This document shows positions 8,371 through 15,780 of a stretch of 64,000 nucleotides of DNA, piece by piece (position 1 is the first letter of the stretch; every line of letters begins with the position of its first letter). The translations under genes and the position numbers were made by a program. A model generated the notes under the pieces. It worked only from the letters and a program-made list of their open reading frames with translations, had not been told where the DNA came from and did not search any database. Source of the stretch: a bacterium. GTDB lineage: Bacteria > Krumholzibacteriota > Krumholzibacteriia > LZORAL124-64-63. The stretch is taken from the NCBI GenBank assembly GCA_016712675.1, contig JADJQR010000001.1, forward strand, positions 2,418,001 to 2,482,000. The letters are read 5' to 3'.

Positions 8371-9501
8371 CTAGAAGCGGTAGGCCAGCGACAACCGCGT
8401 AACATTGGGTAGGCCCTCGGCCTGCGGCACCTTCGCGAAATCGAACGTGAGCGGCTGGTCGACCCAGCGCGCCAGGTCCACGCCGAAGCCGAACGTCGTG
8501 TCCTTGATATCGCCATAGGCCGCGCTCTTGTAGCCGATCCGCACGAACAGCGAGCGCAGGTAGTTCCACTCGGCACCGAACCCGAATTCCTCCTGCGAGG
8601 ACTCCAGGCCGAAGCCGTAGTCGTCGTCCTTCCACTTGTAGAGCGGCACGAGGTAGTCGGCGACCAGCAGCAGGCCCATGTACTCGCTGTGGTACAGGCT
8701 GCCGGCGAAGCCGATCGTAGCCTTGCGCGGCATGGGATCGCTCTGATCAGCGTCCACGTGCTTGATATCAGGCCCCAAATTGGCCAGCGCCAGCGCGAAA
8801 TTCGCTCCGTCGACGTCGATCCAGTTCATCGGCCAATACTTGCCGACAACCGGGATCTTGGCCGGCCACTTCCAGAGCAGGTGGCCGACAACCGGGATCT
8901 CCGCGAATTGGAACGTCGGCACCTTTGTCAGCACGCCTAGGTCCACTCCGAAGCTGTCGCCGCTGCCGCCACCCTGCGTGTCCTTGATGATGTTATCCTC
9001 GGCCAACTTGTCACGGAAGTACTTCACGCCCAGGCCGACGCCCACGTTCGGCGTCACGAGAACGCCATAAGACGCCCCAAAGGCGAACATGTACGAGCGG
9101 AAGACACCCGTCTCGTTGCCGCTCTCGTCGGTGCCCTGCTGCTCACCCATGTCCAGGAAGTTGAGCGAGAAGCCGATGGCGCCCCGGTCGCCCATCGGGG
9201 CGGCGTACCCGCCCCAGTACAGTCCGATGTCGTCGGCCAGGCCTTCGGCCAGGCTCGACTGCATGATGTGCAGGTCGTGCGGCTCGTCCCTCTGCGGCAG
9301 GAAGCCCAGACCGCCCGGGTTCCACCACTGCGCGGTGACGTCCTGCGACAGGGCCGTGCCGGCCTCGCCCAGGGCATTGTAGCGCGCCCCGACCGGGAAG
9401 CTGAGGTTGATGGCGCCCGCGCCGGAGCCGGCCAGGGCCGCGCCGCAGATACCCGTGGTCAGGGCCGCCGCCAGGGCGACCGTCAGCAGAGTCCTCTTCA
9501 T
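8371..9501 (-). CDS. porV: PorV/PorQ-family outer-membrane protein
   Basis: A 376-residue predicted outer-membrane beta-barrel of the PorV/PorQ (FadL-like) group. It has a signal peptide cut near residue 24, then 'FPVGARYNALGEAGTAL', 'QWWNPGGLGFL', many alternating hydrophobic strands ('YGVLVTPNVGVGLGVKYF') and a terminal 'RLSLAYRF' ending in an aromatic residue, as expected for BAM-assembled barrels. In Porphyromonas and Flavobacterium, PorV (LptO) shuttles T9SS cargo to the PorU sortase. Its place between the PorU gene and a cargo with a C-terminal sorting domain supports that role here. ATG 9501 is preceded by GGAGG. It lies 62 bases after the PorU gene and 44 bases before the protease. 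PorV and the closely related PorQ cannot be told apart by eye. Confidence 0.88.
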   Translation of the reverse strand: MKRTLLTVALAAALTTGICGAALAGSGAGAINLSFPVGARYNALGEAGTALSQDVTAQWWNPGGLGFLPQRDEPHDLHIMQSSLAEGLADDIGLYWGGYAAPMGDRGAIGFSLNFLDMGEQQGTDESGNETGVFRSYMFAFGASYGVLVTPNVGVGLGVKYFRDKLAEDNIIKDTQGGGSGDSFGVDLGVLTKVPTFQFAEIPVVGHLLWKWPAKIPVVGKYWPMNWIDVDGANFALALANLGPDIKHVDADQSDPMPRKATIGFAGSLYHSEYMGLLLVADYLVPLYKWKDDDYGFGLESSQEEFGFGAEWNYLRSLFVRIGYKSAAYGDIKDTTFGFGVDLARWVDQPLTFDFAKVPQAEGLPNVTRLSLAYRF

Positions 9502-9563
9502 GTCCGTCCTACCTCCAGTGGTGTTCCCGGCGCCGAAGCCCATGCCCCGTCCCCGGTCGGCCA

Positions 9564-12500
9564 TCAGCGCATGATGACCAGCTTGCCCGTCTTCGTGATC
9601 TCGCGCCCGTCCTCCGAGGCGCCCGTGCCCCGCAGGACGTACAGATAGGTGCCATTGGCGATCTCGTCGCCGCGGTGGTCGCGCCCGTCCCATTCCAGGA
9701 TACGGGGACCCGCCTCGCTGAACTCCTCGCGCAGCGTCCGCAGCCGGTTGCCGGCAAGCGTGTAGATGTCCCACTGCACCGCCATCGGGTCGCTCAGTTC
9801 GAACAGGAGTCGGCACGGGCCCGGCGTCGGGTTAGGGAAAAGCGTGACGTCCTCGATCCCCGCGACGCTCGCGGGAACGATCAGGAAGCTGAGGGTATCC
9901 GAGCCCACGTTGCCCAGCGCATCGCTGGCATGCAGCGCTGCCCGGTGGGACCCTGCCGCAAGGTCGGCCGGCAGCGGGAAGACCACCGAGCCGCGCGTGT
10001 AGCTGTCGGGGTCAAAGACGAACGAGGGCGTGACGTTGGTCATCCGGCCGGTATCGTCCAGTTCGAGCAGCAGCGAGTTGCCCGGGCTGGTACCCAGGAT
10101 GGCGATGCCGCTCGTGTCGATGAGGGTCGCGGTCAACTCGTCGCCCGGCCTCACGCGGAACCGCCCTTCAGGAAAGGCCAGTTGGATCGCCGGCCCCCGC
10201 ACGTCGTCCACCGCGCCGGTGGCGCCGCGCATCGCCGGCAGCGACTCCACGGCGACGTGATCGCCGTCGGCCGCTTCGACCAGCAGCCGCACACGCCCAA
10301 GCTCCCCATAGCGGATCTGCGAGGGCACCTTGAACGGGATCGCGTGGTCGCCGCCACCGAGGGTGCCCTGGCCGTCGAAGATCGGCGCGCCGGCCTCGAG
10401 CCACGTCTCCGTGTTGATGACGGGAGGGTTGCCGACGATCGACGTCGTGTACGTCTTCGGCACGCTGCTGTCCTGGACCAGGAGCCGGTACGGATCCCCG
10501 GCGCCGATGAGAGCCTTGCCGGGTCCGCCGAGCACCACGGTCTGCCTCGCGCCCGCGCGCAAGGTGTCGACACTGCTCTCGGCCAGGGTCAGATCCCCGA
10601 TCGGTTGCGCCAGCCGCAGTCCCGGATCCCCCATCAGGTTGTACCGCTGGCTGTTGGCGCGTCTCAGGGGATTGCCCATCTGGGCCTTGCCCAGCCGTAG
10701 CGCTTCGCCAACGGTCCGATCGAGCACCACGTGCCGGAGCGGGAAAAGGCCCTGGACGAAGGCGTTGGTGATGGCGTCGTTCTCCCGGCTCCAACTCACC
10801 TGGCTGGCGCAGATCGCGCCGATGGCCCCGCCCGAACCGGCGACCACGAACTCCTCCGCCATCGAGATGCGGGAGGGACTGTCGAAAACGCCGACATCGC
10901 AGCTGAAAGCCACGAACAACGGCCGACGGCCGCCGTTGCCGAGGTTGGCAATGTCGGAGGTGCGGAAGATCTGCTCGTCCGCCAGGTTGTCCTCCGCCCC
11001 GTGCCCGACGTAGTAGAAGACCGTGGTGCCCGCGTTGAGTCCGGCGTTGATCGCCGCCCGGCAGGCCGGTTTCACCTGGGACGACGGCGGGAACGGGTAG
11101 TCGACGGCGTAGACCTTCCTCACGTCGAGACTCGGCGGCAGCAGGCTGCCGGCCAGGTACTCCGCCTCCCGCATGTGCAAGTCCTCGCTCGACTGCGGCA
11201 CCTGGCCGGTGCTGGGCCGGTAGCCGTCGTCGGAGGTCAGCAGCACCGTGTTGCGCCACGGGCCGGGCGCGGGCTCGTTGTCATAGGCGATGACGCGGTC
11301 GACCAGTTCCTGTGCCTGCTGTACGGTCATCGCCGGCAGCCGCCCGCAGGCGACGTCCGGCAGGTCCAGATCGGTGGACCAGCCGGGCAATACCAGCGGC
11401 GGCGGCGAATCGAAGGAACCGAATGCGTCGTCCGACGCGAAGGGCACGATTCTCGATTCGGGCACCGCGAAATTCGGGAAATGGTGCCGCAGCACCGTCG
11501 GCAGCAGATCGTAGATCTCGACGAACGGCACCCGCCCGCGGTAGTTGCGATAGTCGCGGCTCGCTTTGCCCAGCAGGCAGGCATAGCGAAGCCGCTGGCC
11601 GCCCTGGTCGTAGAGGCGACGCAGGAAGTTGCGGATGGCGAGCGGGTCCTTCTGGCCGCCGGAGAAGTTGTCGTACACCGACTCGGCCGACACCGCGCGC
11701 GCCCGCGGCGAGGCCACGCCAGCCAGGCGCGTCGAACGGTGGGCGGCGAGGTCCTCGGCCGCGGAGCCGAACGCCGCTGCCGCGACCACGACATAGTCCA
11801 CCTCGGCGTCGTCATCCAGAAGCGAAACCGGCAGCACGCGTGAGCCTGAAGCCACGGCCAGCAGGTCGCCCACGTCCGCAGCCACGAAGTGCCGGTCCTC
11901 ACCGGGTTGGCGCACCAGGCCGAACGTCACCTGGCTCGCACCCACGGTCCCGGTCAGGACCAGCGCCGAGTCCGGCCGGGTCACGTCCCAGACCACCGCC
12001 TGGATGCCGGCCGGCAACGCCAACCGCAGGTCGGTCGCCGTGGCCGGCGCCGGCACCTGCTCGCCCCAGTGCGCGAAATCGAACTGACCGAACGCGGGAT
12101 CCAAGGTCAGGGCCGTCCAGTAGAGGACATCCACGCTGTCCAGTGCCAGGGGCTTGCGCGTACCCGTCGATCTCGAGACGTTCGCCACCGTGAACGTGTT
12201 GGAGCCGCCCCGGATCGCCGACGACTCACCGAAGACCCGGACCCGGAGGCTGTCCTGCTGGTCGCTGTAGCCGAAGACCGTCGAATCGGCCTGCGCCGTG
12301 TCCGAGTTCAGCCAGGCTTTCGCGGTGAACACGAACGACGAGGCGACGTCGTAGATGCCGCGCACATCGGCGACGAACCGAGCCGAGGAGCCGCCGACCG
12401 GTGTCCGCAGGTTGAAATTATCCGTGCGCGAGCTGGTGATCGACGTGTCCCAGGTCCAGTTGTCGACAACCACTCCCGGTGAATCGACGTACTGCTGTTC

Positions 12501-14036
12501 GACATGCACGCGCAGGCGCGCCGTGTCGACAACCTGGCCTCCCAGCGCGGGCGCATTGACGGCAACGGCGCGGCGGGGTGGCCCGGGCAGCGGCGTCGGG
12601 GTCGCGTCGCCGGCCCAGGTCAGCCAGTACGTGGCTTCGGAGGCGTAGGGGTGATCGTAGTGCTCGAGCGGCAGCGCTCCCGGCGTGAAGCGATCCAGCC
12701 AGTCGCTGGTGCCGACGCCGTAGAAGCGGATCTCATCGTCGAGATTCCACTCGCCGTCGCCCCCATCGCGCACCTCGATCGCCACTTCGTTGAGGCCGAT
12801 GCGATCGGCCTGCAGCGAGTCCGGATACTCCGGATCCAGTTCCAGGGCCAGCCCCCCGCCGCGGTACAGCCGCAGCTTGGTCGGATCCACATCGCCCACC
12901 GGCACGCCGAATCCCAGCAACTGCTGCCCGGTCAGGCGGTACAGACCGGTCGCCGGCACCGCCAGTTTCACCCAGCGCGAGGTGGCGGCGAACGGGTCGA
13001 AAGGTTCGGCTTTGGCCGCCGCACGGTCGGGCGCCAGTTCGAGTGAGCCCCTTCGCAGGGCGACATAGAGGTCGACGTTGAGGACGCCGGCGGGAACGGG
13101 TTCAGCCAGGGTCTGCACCGCGCCGACCGCGGCTGCGACCTGCGCCGCGTAGGGCGCGGTGGACGGATGCCTCAGCTCGAGCACGACCGAGGCGGGCACG
13201 CCGCCGCCGACCGCCAGTTCCACTTCGCAACCTGCCAGCGGCACGCCGCGGTACACCGCCGGCGTGTGGACACGGGCCAGGGCACCGGGCTCGAGCGCGC
13301 CGTCCGGCTCGCGCCACCACCGCACGTCCGTCACTGTCAGCCGGGGCAGCGCGCGCGTCGGCACCGCCACCGAGAGTTCCAGGCGAGGTGGCAGCGGCAG
13401 ATACCGTCCGCCGATGCCGTCATCCAGGTCGTCGATCGCCGGCGGGCGCGCGAAGTCGATCGCTTCCCAGGTCAACGCCTGCCAATCGGCGGGCGCGCTG
13501 ACCACCGGGAAGTCCACGCGGATCACCGTGAAGTCGGCCGCCTGGGCGACCACGCGCACCACGGGTTCGCCCATCACCGCCGCCGGCGCGTGCTGCACGC
13601 CTGCGGGCGCTGCCTGGGCGCGCGCTGCTCCCGGCTTCGCCAGCCCCAGCAGCGCCATACAGGCGATGAAGATCACGGCCTGAACCGCCAGGTTCCCCGG
13701 CCCGAGGGGACGCCCGTGCTTGAGCAACCCCGTGTGCGTCGGATAGACGAACTGCTCGCGGCTCAATTTGCCCAGCTTCTGGAAGAGGTTCTCGAGGTCT
13801 GGCAGCATACCGGCAATCCCCCCGACGACGGCGGCCCAGCTCGCGAAAGGCATCCCCAGCAGCACTGCCAGGGCGGCAAGGCCGCCGCCCAGCTCCAGCC
13901 GCCAGTCCGGATGATCATAATGCGGCAGCATATCGAGCACGGCATGCGAGGCCAGTCCGGCCAGGGCTCCCAGCCCCACCGACCCGGTCAACCCTCCAGC
14001 CAGCGCCCCGGCCGCGAAATGCGTGAACAGGCACAC
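9564..14036 (-). CDS. porU: PorU-type C25 (gingipain-family) sortase with an extra N-terminal membrane domain
   Basis: A 1490-residue protein. The central C25 cysteine-peptidase domain has 'YYVGHG' with catalytic His1012 and 'FSCDVGVFD' with Cys1046; the 34-residue spacing matches gingipains. The C-terminus (1394-1490) starts 'VTLFPNP' and has 'EWDGRDHRGDEIANGTYLY', a FlgD-type Ig fold like T9SS sorting domains, as in known PorU. PorU removes the sorting domain of T9SS cargo at the cell surface and attaches the cargo. Unusual is the first ~165 residues: several hydrophobic helices, 'ASHAVLDMLPHYDH' and 'GMLPDLENLF', resembling small membrane 'metal-dependent hydrolase' (DUF457/YdjM-like) proteins. 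The end of that part (about 155-180, '...ACMALLGLAKPGAARAQA') itself looks like a signal peptide. The start is GTG 4 bases after the Trm112 stop. A missed stop that splits two genes cannot be excluded. Confidence 0.88.
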   Translation of the reverse strand: MCLFTHFAAGALAGGLTGSVGLGALAGLASHAVLDMLPHYDHPDWRLELGGGLAALAVLLGMPFASWAAVVGGIAGMLPDLENLFQKLGKLSREQFVYPTHTGLLKHGRPLGPGNLAVQAVIFIACMALLGLAKPGAARAQAAPAGVQHAPAAVMGEPVVRVVAQAADFTVIRVDFPVVSAPADWQALTWEAIDFARPPAIDDLDDGIGGRYLPLPPRLELSVAVPTRALPRLTVTDVRWWREPDGALEPGALARVHTPAVYRGVPLAGCEVELAVGGGVPASVVLELRHPSTAPYAAQVAAAVGAVQTLAEPVPAGVLNVDLYVALRRGSLELAPDRAAAKAEPFDPFAATSRWVKLAVPATGLYRLTGQQLLGFGVPVGDVDPTKLRLYRGGGLALELDPEYPDSLQADRIGLNEVAIEVRDGGDGEWNLDDEIRFYGVGTSDWLDRFTPGALPLEHYDHPYASEATYWLTWAGDATPTPLPGPPRRAVAVNAPALGGQVVDTARLRVHVEQQYVDSPGVVVDNWTWDTSITSSRTDNFNLRTPVGGSSARFVADVRGIYDVASSFVFTAKAWLNSDTAQADSTVFGYSDQQDSLRVRVFGESSAIRGGSNTFTVANVSRSTGTRKPLALDSVDVLYWTALTLDPAFGQFDFAHWGEQVPAPATATDLRLALPAGIQAVVWDVTRPDSALVLTGTVGASQVTFGLVRQPGEDRHFVAADVGDLLAVASGSRVLPVSLLDDDAEVDYVVVAAAAFGSAAEDLAAHRSTRLAGVASPRARAVSAESVYDNFSGGQKDPLAIRNFLRRLYDQGGQRLRYACLLGKASRDYRNYRGRVPFVEIYDLLPTVLRHHFPNFAVPESRIVPFASDDAFGSFDSPPPLVLPGWSTDLDLPDVACGRLPAMTVQQAQELVDRVIAYDNEPAPGPWRNTVLLTSDDGYRPSTGQVPQSSEDLHMREAEYLAGSLLPPSLDVRKVYAVDYPFPPSSQVKPACRAAINAGLNAGTTVFYYVGHGAEDNLADEQIFRTSDIANLGNGGRRPLFVAFSCDVGVFDSPSRISMAEEFVVAGSGGAIGAICASQVSWSRENDAITNAFVQGLFPLRHVVLDRTVGEALRLGKAQMGNPLRRANSQRYNLMGDPGLRLAQPIGDLTLAESSVDTLRAGARQTVVLGGPGKALIGAGDPYRLLVQDSSVPKTYTTSIVGNPPVINTETWLEAGAPIFDGQGTLGGGDHAIPFKVPSQIRYGELGRVRLLVEAADGDHVAVESLPAMRGATGAVDDVRGPAIQLAFPEGRFRVRPGDELTATLIDTSGIAILGTSPGNSLLLELDDTGRMTNVTPSFVFDPDSYTRGSVVFPLPADLAAGSHRAALHASDALGNVGSDTLSFLIVPASVAGIEDVTLFPNPTPGPCRLLFELSDPMAVQWDIYTLAGNRLRTLREEFSEAGPRILEWDGRDHRGDEIANGTYLYVLRGTGASEDGREITKTGKLVIMR

Positions 14037-14040
14037 GCGG

Positions 14041-14229
14041 CTATTTCCCGTCCCCGCTCGCGGCGGGAATCGGCTGGGCCTCGTCCGGCAGCATCACCGG
14101 GATGCCGTCCTCGACGCGGTACCGCACCGCACAAACCCGGCAGTCAAGCCAAGCGTGGGTCGCATCCGGCACCACAGGGTGGCGACACAATGGGCAAGCC
14201 AGGATCTCCAGCAGCTTGGGGTCGAGCAT
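14041..14229 (-). CDS. Trm112/YcaR-family small zinc-ribbon protein
   Basis: A 62-residue protein starting 'MLDPKLLEILACPLC' with a second Cys pair 'CRVC' and the family ending 'VEDGIPVMLPDEA'. This is the full length and pattern of bacterial Trm112-like (UPF0434) proteins, which bind zinc and in some organisms act as methyltransferase partners; the bacterial role is poorly known. It is the first gene of the PorU/PorV operon, with a good promoter about 100 bases upstream (14331-14358) and the PorU start 4 bases after its stop. The pairing with PorU may be only positional. It was identified from the CPLC...C..C layout and size. Confidence 0.9.
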   Translation of the reverse strand: MLDPKLLEILACPLCRHPVVPDATHAWLDCRVCAVRYRVEDGIPVMLPDEAQPIPAASGDGK

Positions 14230-14330
14230 GGTGTCGGGCCTCCGTAATGCCGTCAGGGCGCTCGGTCAGGGTATTCGGTCAGACGTCGCTGGCTGGCGCC
14301 GCCGCACAGCGGCGCGCGCAGCTTCGCGGC

Positions 14331-14358
14331 ATCATAGTACGATCGCTGCCGCCTGCAA
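14331..14358 (-). promoter_or_regulatory. sigma70-like promoter for the Trm112-PorU-PorV operon
   Basis: On the minus strand the -35 box is TTGCAG (14358-14353) and the -10 box is TATGAT (14336-14331) with a 16-base spacer. The start of transcription would be near 14324, giving a leader of roughly 95 bases before the Trm112 ATG. Assigned by consensus only. Confidence 0.6.
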
Positions 14359-14616
14359 ACAGGTCACTTCCGTGCCTTTCGGCGGGCTCGGCCCGCCGTG
14401 CGCGACGGGCAACAAAACGGGCCGGTCCAGGGCAAGGTCCCCGAGGCCGGCCGGAGCGGCATGCGGATTTTCGAAGCGGTTGGCAAGAGTCATGGTACCC
14501 GGAGGTGCGGCCCGTGTCAAGGGCCGGGCGCCCGACCCCAGGCCGGTGCGCCGCGGGATGATGATGGGTGATTCGGCGAGAGCCGCCGGGCCGGCGCCTG
14601 TCCCTCAGGCCTGACC

Positions 14617-14634
14617 GGCCTGCTCGCGCAGGCC
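14617..14634 (-). terminator. hairpin terminator candidate after accA
   Basis: A perfect 7-bp stem GGCCTGC/GCAGGCC with a GCGA tetraloop (GNRA type) in the minus-strand RNA, starting 3 bases after the accA stop. There is no T run, so intrinsic termination is uncertain; it may instead protect the mRNA 3' end. Confidence 0.5.
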
Positions 14635-14637
14635 GCG

Positions 14638-15618
14638 TCAGTCGCCGCCCGCTTCCTCCCACACGCCCATGCCCAGGAACTTGCGCAGGCGGCGCTCCAG
14701 CAGTTCGGCGACCGGCAACGGCTCCAGTTCGGCCAGCGCGTCGAGGATGGTGGCTTTGACGGACATGGCGATCGCCTTGTGGTCGCGGTGTGCACCGCCG
14801 ATCGGCTCGGCGATGACGCCGTCGATAACCCCCAACTCCAACGCGTCGACCGCGGTCAGCTTCATCGCCTTGGCGGCTTCCTTGCTCTTGGCCGGATCGC
14901 GCCAGAGAATGGCCGCGCAGCCCTCGGGGCTGATCACCGAGTAGATCGAGTTCTCCAGCATGTAGACGCGGTCGCCGACGCCCAGGGCCAGCGCTCCGCC
15001 GGAGCCGCCCTCGCCGGTCACCAGGCAGACGATGGGCACCGGCAGGTCGGACATCTCGCGCAGGTTGCGGGCAATGGCCTCGGCCTGGCCCCGTTCCTCG
15101 GCGCCCAGGCCCGGGTAGGCACCCGGCGTGTCGATCAACGTGATCACCGGCCGCTGGAAACGGGCCGCCATTTCCATCAGGCGCAGCGCCTTCCGGTAGC
15201 CTTCGGGATGGGCCATGCCGAAGTTGCGCCGGATGTTGCTCTTGGTGTCGCGGCCCTTCTGGTGGCCGATCACCATGATCTTCCGTTCACCCAGCGAAGC
15301 CAGGCCGCCCACGATCGCCTCGTCGTCGCGGAACATCCGGTCGCCATGCAACTCGATGTAGTCGGGGAACAGGTGGTGGATGTAGTCGTTGGTCGTCGGG
15401 CGGCGCGGATGGCGGGCCAGTTGCACGCGCTGCCAAGGCTCCAGCTTGGCGAAGATCTCCTTGCCCAGGCGGCTGGCCTTCTGGCGCAGGCGCTCGACCT
15501 CGTCGTCGACGTCCATGCCGCGCACCGCCGCCGAGTCCTGGAGCGTCTGGATGCGCTCCTCGAGCTCGACGATGGGCAGTTCGAAATCCAGCCAGATCGA
15601 TTTCTTCTTCCAGTCCAT
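14638..15618 (-). CDS. accA: acetyl-CoA carboxylase carboxyltransferase subunit alpha
   Basis: A 326-residue AccA. With AccD it transfers the carboxyl group from carboxybiotin to acetyl-CoA, giving malonyl-CoA for fatty-acid synthesis in the cytoplasm. The N-terminal helical segment ('[15 protein letters not shown]') is followed by the crotonase-fold domain with '[21 protein letters not shown]', '[31 protein letters not shown]' (split here: 'GHQKGRDTK' and '[13 protein letters not shown]'), '[23 protein letters not shown]' (core 'DTPGAYPG') and '[11 protein letters not shown]', all typical. Length is normal for the family. It has its own promoter (15709-15738), a short leader with a long stem-loop and a hairpin after the stop. 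accD is not in this window. The ATG start is clear: the protein opens '[15 protein letters not shown]'. Confidence 0.97.
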   Translation of the reverse strand: MDWKKKSIWLDFELPIVELEERIQTLQDSAAVRGMDVDDEVERLRQKASRLGKEIFAKLEPWQRVQLARHPRRPTTNDYIHHLFPDYIELHGDRMFRDDEAIVGGLASLGERKIMVIGHQKGRDTKSNIRRNFGMAHPEGYRKALRLMEMAARFQRPVITLIDTPGAYPGLGAEERGQAEAIARNLREMSDLPVPIVCLVTGEGGSGGALALGVGDRVYMLENSIYSVISPEGCAAILWRDPAKSKEAAKAMKLTAVDALELGVIDGVIAEPIGGAHRDHKAIAMSVKATILDALAELEPLPVAELLERRLRKFLGMGVWEEAGGD

Positions 15619-15666
15619 CCCCTGCCTTCCGTCGGCCCGCGCCCTGCGCGCCCGCCAGCATACTGA

Positions 15667-15700
15667 ACCGGCTGTTCCGGAGTTACCGAAATCAGCCGGT
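15667..15700 (-). promoter_or_regulatory. stem-loop in the 5' leader of accA
   Basis: In minus-strand RNA an 8-bp stem ACCGGCTG/CAGCCGGT continues, after one bulged A, into a 6-bp stem (one G-U pair) closed by a 5-base loop. It is 34 bases long and falls almost exactly at the predicted 5' end of the accA transcript (start near 15702). It may stabilise the mRNA or act as a regulatory or protein-binding structure; no riboswitch class was recognised. Confidence 0.55.
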
Positions 15701-15708
15701 CGGAACGA

Positions 15709-15738
15709 GATTTAGGCACCCTGCCCCGGCGCTGTCAA
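15709..15738 (-). promoter_or_regulatory. sigma70-like promoter for accA
   Basis: The minus strand carries a perfect -35 TTGACA (15738-15733), an 18-base spacer and TAAATC (15714-15709) as -10 box. It lies between the dnaE stop and the accA start, so accA can be transcribed on its own. Confidence 0.65.
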
Positions 15739-15780
15739 GGACCCGCTGGGTTGCCGCGGTCGGGAGGGCAGGTTCCCGGG

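Larger units (their letters stand above)
14230..14637. other. 408-base intergenic region between accA and the Trm112-PorU operon
   Basis: No convincing gene was found on either strand. It holds a terminator-like hairpin just after accA (14617-14634), a perfect 10-base palindrome TCAGGCCTGA (14605-14614), a second 7-bp-stem hairpin (14380-14398, CGGCGGG/CCCGCCG, 5-base loop) and a promoter for the downstream operon (14331-14358). The second hairpin sits about 20 bases upstream of the -35 box and could be a second terminator or a protein site. A short open frame on the minus strand (from about 14490) lacks a ribosome site and was not accepted. Confidence 0.6.

Noticed and set aside
4346-8374. 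Very long open frame on the plus strand opposite the M6 protease
   Set aside because: Arg/Ala/Gln-rich with no domain; a by-product of high GC opposite a real gene whose zinc motif and signal peptide are clear.
9564-14036. Possible frameshift splitting PorU from its N-terminal domain
   Set aside because: The frame is continuous with no stop; retained as one gene, with the doubt recorded in the findings.
14332-14520. 62-codon minus-strand frame between accA and the Trm112 gene
   Set aside because: No ribosome-binding site, no recognisable family, and it overlaps the promoter of the downstream operon.
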